From: Candidatus Aegiribacteria sp.
Lineage (GTDB): Bacteria > Fermentibacterota > Fermentibacteria > Fermentibacterales > JCC-6
Reading direction: 5' to 3'
NCBI GenBank assembly: GCA_030600545.1
Contig: JAUVLV010000026.1
Coordinates: forward strand, 1 to 34,913
Length of the DNA: 34,913 nt
The notes beneath the pieces are model-generated. The model searched no databases and was not told the origin of the DNA. It worked only from the letters and a program-made list of their open reading frames with translations. Numbering within the stretch: the first letter of the stretch is position 1; every line of letters begins with the position of its first letter. This document shows positions 32,069 through 34,913 of this stretch, piece after piece. Both the position numbers and the translations under genes were made by a program.

Positions 32069-32098
32069 ATAATAGCAATATGTCAAGCTAAATAGCAA
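32069..32098 (-). promoter_or_regulatory. Candidate promoter for the radical SAM/GT operon with direct repeat
   Basis: Read on the minus strand: TTGCTA (plus 32093-32098), 18 bases, TATTAT (plus 32069-32074). Both boxes lie inside copies of the direct repeat AATAGCAATA (32071-32080 and 32091-32100), exactly 20 bases apart, two helical turns. A repressor or activator binding site is possible. Confidence 0.5.
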
Positions 32099-32125
32099 TA
32101 CAGTATGAATTCCCTTAAAGGTTAA

Positions 32126-32154
32126 TTGATAACTCGTTATCTATTTACTATAAT
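32126..32154 (+). promoter_or_regulatory. Strong sigma70-type promoter with overlapping palindrome, driving the epimerase
   Basis: TTGATA (32126-32131), 17 bases, TATAAT (32149-32154): an almost consensus promoter, the best in the window. A perfect inverted repeat GATAAC-TC-GTTATC (32128-32141) overlaps the -35 and spacer and could be an operator. The expected transcript start is near 32161, leaving a leader of about 85 bases. Confidence 0.7.
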
Positions 32155-32247
32155 TCACTGTAAGAATACGAAAATATTATTCAGCATACTGTTTCCGAAG
32201 GCATCTTATTACTGAACCGTTTTTTACCTTGATTGGATCATAGAAGT

Positions 32248-33369
32248 ATGAAAGTTCTTATTACTGGCGGAGCGGGATTTATAGGCTCCCATCTTGCGGA
32301 CCTGCTCATTGAAAATGGATACACCGTAAGAGCCCTGGACAACCTTGACCCTCAGGTACACGGTGAAAAAGCGGGCAGACCTGATTATCTCCATCCGGAA
32401 GTTGAACTTCTCGTTGGTGATGTAAGGAACCACAGCGATGTCAAAAGAGCTCTTGAAGGATGCGGAATGCTTGTCCATTTTGCAGCGGCTGTAGGCGTCG
32501 GTCAATCGATGTACATGATGGAGCATTACACTTCTGTAAATTCTCTCGGTGCTGCTGTAGTTCTTGAGGAAGCTGTAAAAAAACGAAAGACACTGAAGAA
32601 AATGCTCGTTGCCAGTTCCATGTCCATCTATGGAGAGGGTTTTTACAAATGCCCCGATTGCGGTCCCTTTGCTCCTGTTCTCAGACCGGATAAGCAGCTT
32701 GTCCAACGCCAGTGGGAATTGAAATGCCCGAATTGCGGGAAACCTGCAGAACCAATTCCCGTTCCCGAAACAAAACCCCTCTATCCCACTTCGATCTACG
32801 CGATAAACAAAAGGAGCCAGGAGGAGATGTTTCTTGCTGCGGGCCAGGCGTACGGGATTCCGTCCGTTGCAATGCGTTTTTTCAATGTCTACGGGACCCG
32901 TCAGGCTCTTTCAAACCCCTATACGGGCGTAGGAGCCATCTTCGCCTCAAGGCTCCTGAACGATAACCCTCCTGTCATTTTTGAGGATGGCCTGCAAAGC
33001 CGAGATTTCATTCACGTTAAAGATCTGGTCAGAGCCTGCCTGATGGCGCTTGAAAGCCCGTCTTCAAGTTATCAGACTCTGAACATCGGCACAGGAAAAC
33101 CAACTACCATTCTGGAGATAGGAAGTGCTATTGCCAGAGAGCTCGGAAAGCCCTCCGATGATTTCATTGTAAAGAACCAGTTCAGGGCAGGGGACATAAG
33201 ACACTGCTTTGCGGACACATCGCGCACAGAAAAGATTCTTGGTTTCAGCGCGGAGATAGAATTCGGTCAGGGTGTCAGGGATCTCTGCAACTGGGTTAAG
33301 ACTTGTACTTCTTCAGATATGGTGGATATAGCTACCGATGAACTTGAGAAACACGGTCTAACCAAATAG
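32248..33369 (+). CDS. NAD-dependent epimerase, dTDP-L-rhamnose 4-epimerase-like (WbiB type)
   Basis: 373 residues. I chose the ATG at 32248 because MKVLITGGAGFIGSH then starts directly at the first strand; a TTG five codons upstream is possible. The Rossmann motif is GGAGFIG (residues 7-13) and the catalytic pair Y184-x3-K188 is present. Between the catalytic strands lies an insert with two CxxC pairs, CPDC (C135, C138) and CPNC (C160, C163), a zinc-ribbon-like element. The insert plus the following KPLYPTSIYAINKR, FFNVYGTRQALSNPYTG and FEDGLQSRDF match the WbiB-type extended SDR group that makes dTDP-6-deoxy-L-talose from dTDP-L-rhamnose. No rmlABCD genes are in this window, so the substrate is made elsewhere. 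Confidence 0.85.
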   Translation: MKVLITGGAGFIGSHLADLLIENGYTVRALDNLDPQVHGEKAGRPDYLHPEVELLVGDVRNHSDVKRALEGCGMLVHFAAAVGVGQSMYMMEHYTSVNSLGAAVVLEEAVKKRKTLKKMLVASSMSIYGEGFYKCPDCGPFAPVLRPDKQLVQRQWELKCPNCGKPAEPIPVPETKPLYPTSIYAINKRSQEEMFLAAGQAYGIPSVAMRFFNVYGTRQALSNPYTGVGAIFASRLLNDNPPVIFEDGLQSRDFIHVKDLVRACLMALESPSSSYQTLNIGTGKPTTILEIGSAIARELGKPSDDFIVKNQFRAGDIRHCFADTSRTEKILGFSAEIEFGQGVRDLCNWVKTCTSSDMVDIATDELEKHGLTK

Positions 33370-33448
33370 CTATTCCTTCTGTCAGGTGAGCTGAAATACT
33401 TCCGGGTTCAGATGAACGTGCATATCATTAAGAAGGTTCAATTTGTAC

Positions 33449-34120
33449 TTAATAGGTTACCGCAAGCCCGGCGAGTATCATACTTCTTGAAATATCAAGG
33501 GGGATTGAGAACTGAAAAAGTATGGATTCGGGAATGTATGTTCTACTCTCGTTCGGGCTTCCCGGAGACTTCAATTCGTACTTGCAGCCAATTCGAATAC
33601 ATGAAAAGCATGTGTTACCCACCAGATCCCAGTCGTGCGAGCCATCCTGAGATTCGGGAATATTGGCAAGATCGGGACCATACCCGATATCGCTTCCTAC
33701 AAAAACCTCAAGGTTCCGATCGAACCTGCGGCCGGCGCACAAAGACAATCTGGGAAGCATTACCTGAACGGGAATCACGTAGTTCATATTTACCATGGCG
33801 GATACCGCTGTTGCGCCCGTCGGGTCCATGAAGTTGTATTTCACCATTGGGCCTACTCCGTAACCGAAGGATGAAATCCCCAGATCGATTCTTTCGGTTG
33901 CTCCGATAGCAAAATCTGCGGTGGGATAGGTTTCAAGATAATCAACTCTACTGTCTTCGGCCTCGCGTTTTGATTCAGCCGAGAAATATGCGTGTAGGGT
34001 AACCCCACCGGTCATAGTGATATGATCTTTCCCAAGCGTGTGAGCTCCTTGCATTACTCCATAGTAACATGATGAAAACAGAAGCACAAAAAACATGAAT
34101 GTTAAAATCATTTTGAGCAT
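33449..34120 (-). CDS. Predicted outer-membrane protein or lipoprotein, beta-barrel-like
   Basis: 223 residues; ATG after AAAAGGAG. The N-terminus MLKMILTFMFFVLLFSSC is a signal peptide ending in an imperfect lipobox (C18). The mature part has alternating hydrophobic strands (DFAIGATERIDLGISSFGYG, VSAMVNMNYVIPVQVML, NLEVFVGSDIGYG, ILFQFSIPLDISRSMILAGLAVTY), and the C-terminus ends with an aromatic residue, as in outer-membrane barrels. Family not recognised. It is divergent from elbB. Confidence 0.65.
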   Translation of the reverse strand: MLKMILTFMFFVLLFSSCYYGVMQGAHTLGKDHITMTGGVTLHAYFSAESKREAEDSRVDYLETYPTADFAIGATERIDLGISSFGYGVGPMVKYNFMDPTGATAVSAMVNMNYVIPVQVMLPRLSLCAGRRFDRNLEVFVGSDIGYGPDLANIPESQDGSHDWDLVGNTCFSCIRIGCKYELKSPGSPNESRTYIPESILFQFSIPLDISRSMILAGLAVTY

Positions 34121-34253
34121 TTCAACTCCTTTTGTAAGTTACGTAGAAGATACATTACCAATTCTAATAGGCAAAGTCTAAAAGAAACTGGACTGAAGTG
34201 GTTAAATATAGTATCTGTTGAATCGCAAGAAATTAACTTACAGGGAGGATAGC
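34121..34253. promoter_or_regulatory. Divergent intergenic region before elbB
   Basis: This region holds the ribosome sites of both neighbours (AAAAGGAG, minus strand; GGGAGGA before the elbB ATG at 34254). TATAGT at 34207-34212 is a weak -10 on the plus strand. Nothing else is clear. Confidence 0.25.
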
Positions 34254-34904
34254 ATGGGAAAGAGAATTGCATTTGTACTCAGTGGCTGCGGGGTTAAGGA
34301 CGGTTCTGAAATACATGAAGCCGTTGCCGCTCTTATCGCCCTGGACAGGGCGGGTTACGAAGTCATCTTCACCGCGCCGGATATTCTGCAAACTGCCACG
34401 GTTGACCATAGCTCAGAGAAACCTGAAACGGAGGCCAGAAACGCGCTGACGGAGGCCGCCAGAATTGCAAGAGGCAACATCAAACCTCTCTCGGATCTTG
34501 ATCCTTGGGATTACGATGCCGTGCTGTTCCCCGGGGGGTTCGGGGCAGCCCTTACGCTGTGCTCTTTCGCGTCTGACGGCCCTGAATGTTCCGTAAATCC
34601 GGAAGTGGAAAATCTTATAAAAGATGCCCGTCAATCCGGAAAACCAATTGCGGCAATGTGTATAGCTCCCGTAATACTTGCAAGGACCATCCCGGGGGCA
34701 AGGCTGACCATCGGAAACGATCCGGGAACAGCCAATGCCATTAACGCCATGGGCGCCGTCCATGTGGATTGCCGCGTGAACCAATCCGTTGTTGATATCG
34801 AAAGAAGACTGGTAACAACACCGGCTTATATGCTCGCGAGCGGTCCGGCGGAGGTTTTTGAGGGTGCGGTAAGCATGGTTGAGAAGCTGGGGGAGCTTTT
34901 CTGA
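34254..34904 (+). CDS. elbB: ElbB-like class I glutamine amidotransferase-fold protein (DJ-1/PfpI superfamily)
   Basis: 216 residues from the ATG at 34254, preceded by GGGAGGA; an in-frame upstream start at 34218 would add 12 residues. KRIAFVLSGCGVKDGSEIHE is the ElbB signature, followed by VIFTAPD, ARIARGNIKPL, ALFPGGFGAA-type FPGGFGAALTL and MCIAPVIL with C136 at the nucleophile position of the superfamily. E. coli ElbB has been linked to isoprenoid synthesis and shows weak glyoxalase activity; its true role is not settled. A link to the polysaccharide genes is not evident. Confidence 0.9.
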   Translation: MGKRIAFVLSGCGVKDGSEIHEAVAALIALDRAGYEVIFTAPDILQTATVDHSSEKPETEARNALTEAARIARGNIKPLSDLDPWDYDAVLFPGGFGAALTLCSFASDGPECSVNPEVENLIKDARQSGKPIAAMCIAPVILARTIPGARLTIGNDPGTANAINAMGAVHVDCRVNQSVVDIERRLVTTPAYMLASGPAEVFEGAVSMVEKLGELF

Positions 34905-34913
34905 CTCCTCGCG

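Noticed and set aside
33412-33831. Plus-strand open frame of 139 residues
   Set aside because: Antisense to the outer-membrane candidate; the minus-strand gene has a ribosome site and a signal peptide while this has neither.
1-34913. tRNA or rRNA genes, insertion sequences, integrases, attachment sites or CRISPR arrays
   Set aside because: None were seen on reading both strands; no transposase or integrase protein is present and repeats are limited to those listed.

Overview
This window looks like an accessory surface-polysaccharide region from an uncultured, probably anaerobic, Gram-negative bacterium. The inference rests on O-antigen-type assembly genes, two candidate lipoproteins (one likely an outer-membrane protein) and abundant cobalamin-dependent radical SAM enzymes. 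I cannot place it taxonomically with confidence; a candidate phylum near the FCB group (for example Fermentibacteria) would fit but was not tested. The genome is compact: many genes share 4-base stop/start overlaps, several convergent genes overlap at their 3' ends, and TTG and GTG starts are common. Two genes look best explained by CTG starts.

Layout. 1-2275 (+): a long GreA-type transcription factor with an overlapping small gene of unknown function. 2245-4142 (-): a glycosyltransferase and a sulfotransferase. 4424-7600: two GT4 enzymes (+) facing a GT2 (-). 7795-9393 (+): a MurJ/MATE-type lipid flippase. 9388-12065 (-): a Cys-rich small protein, an O-antigen polymerase/ligase and a second sulfotransferase. 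12186-15583: a second GT2/GT4/GT4 cassette, paralogous to the first and in mirror order. 15580-22208 (+): a B12 radical SAM protein, the priming sugar-phosphate transferase, a DegT aminotransferase, a PAP2 phosphatase, an undecaprenol/diacylglycerol kinase and seryl-tRNA synthetase. 22271-25819 (-): a tiny TPR lipoprotein preceded by two tandem c-di-GMP (GEMM-I) riboswitches, then two overlapping B12 radical SAM genes. 26008-31989: a membrane GT2 (+) facing a four-gene minus-strand operon (B12 radical SAM, GT2, GT39-like transferase, DPM1-like transferase). 32248-33369 (+): a dTDP-L-rhamnose 4-epimerase-like enzyme. 33449-34120 (-): a putative outer-membrane protein. 34254-34904 (+): ElbB.

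How it may work. The priming transferase would load a sugar phosphate on undecaprenyl phosphate, the GT4/GT2 enzymes extend it, the aminotransferase and epimerase supply modified nucleotide sugars, the flippase and Wzy-type protein export and polymerise or ligate it, and two sulfotransferases of different families sulfate it. PAP2 plus the lipid kinase would recycle the carrier. The DPM1/GT39 pair would decorate the product with sugars from a polyprenyl-phosphate donor on the outer face. The four B12 radical SAM enzymes are always beside glycosyltransferases and are the least understood part; C-methylation or another radical modification of sugars or lipid is a reasonable guess. The tandem riboswitch is the clearest regulatory signal and ties this region to c-di-GMP, the usual switch between motile and surface-attached life.
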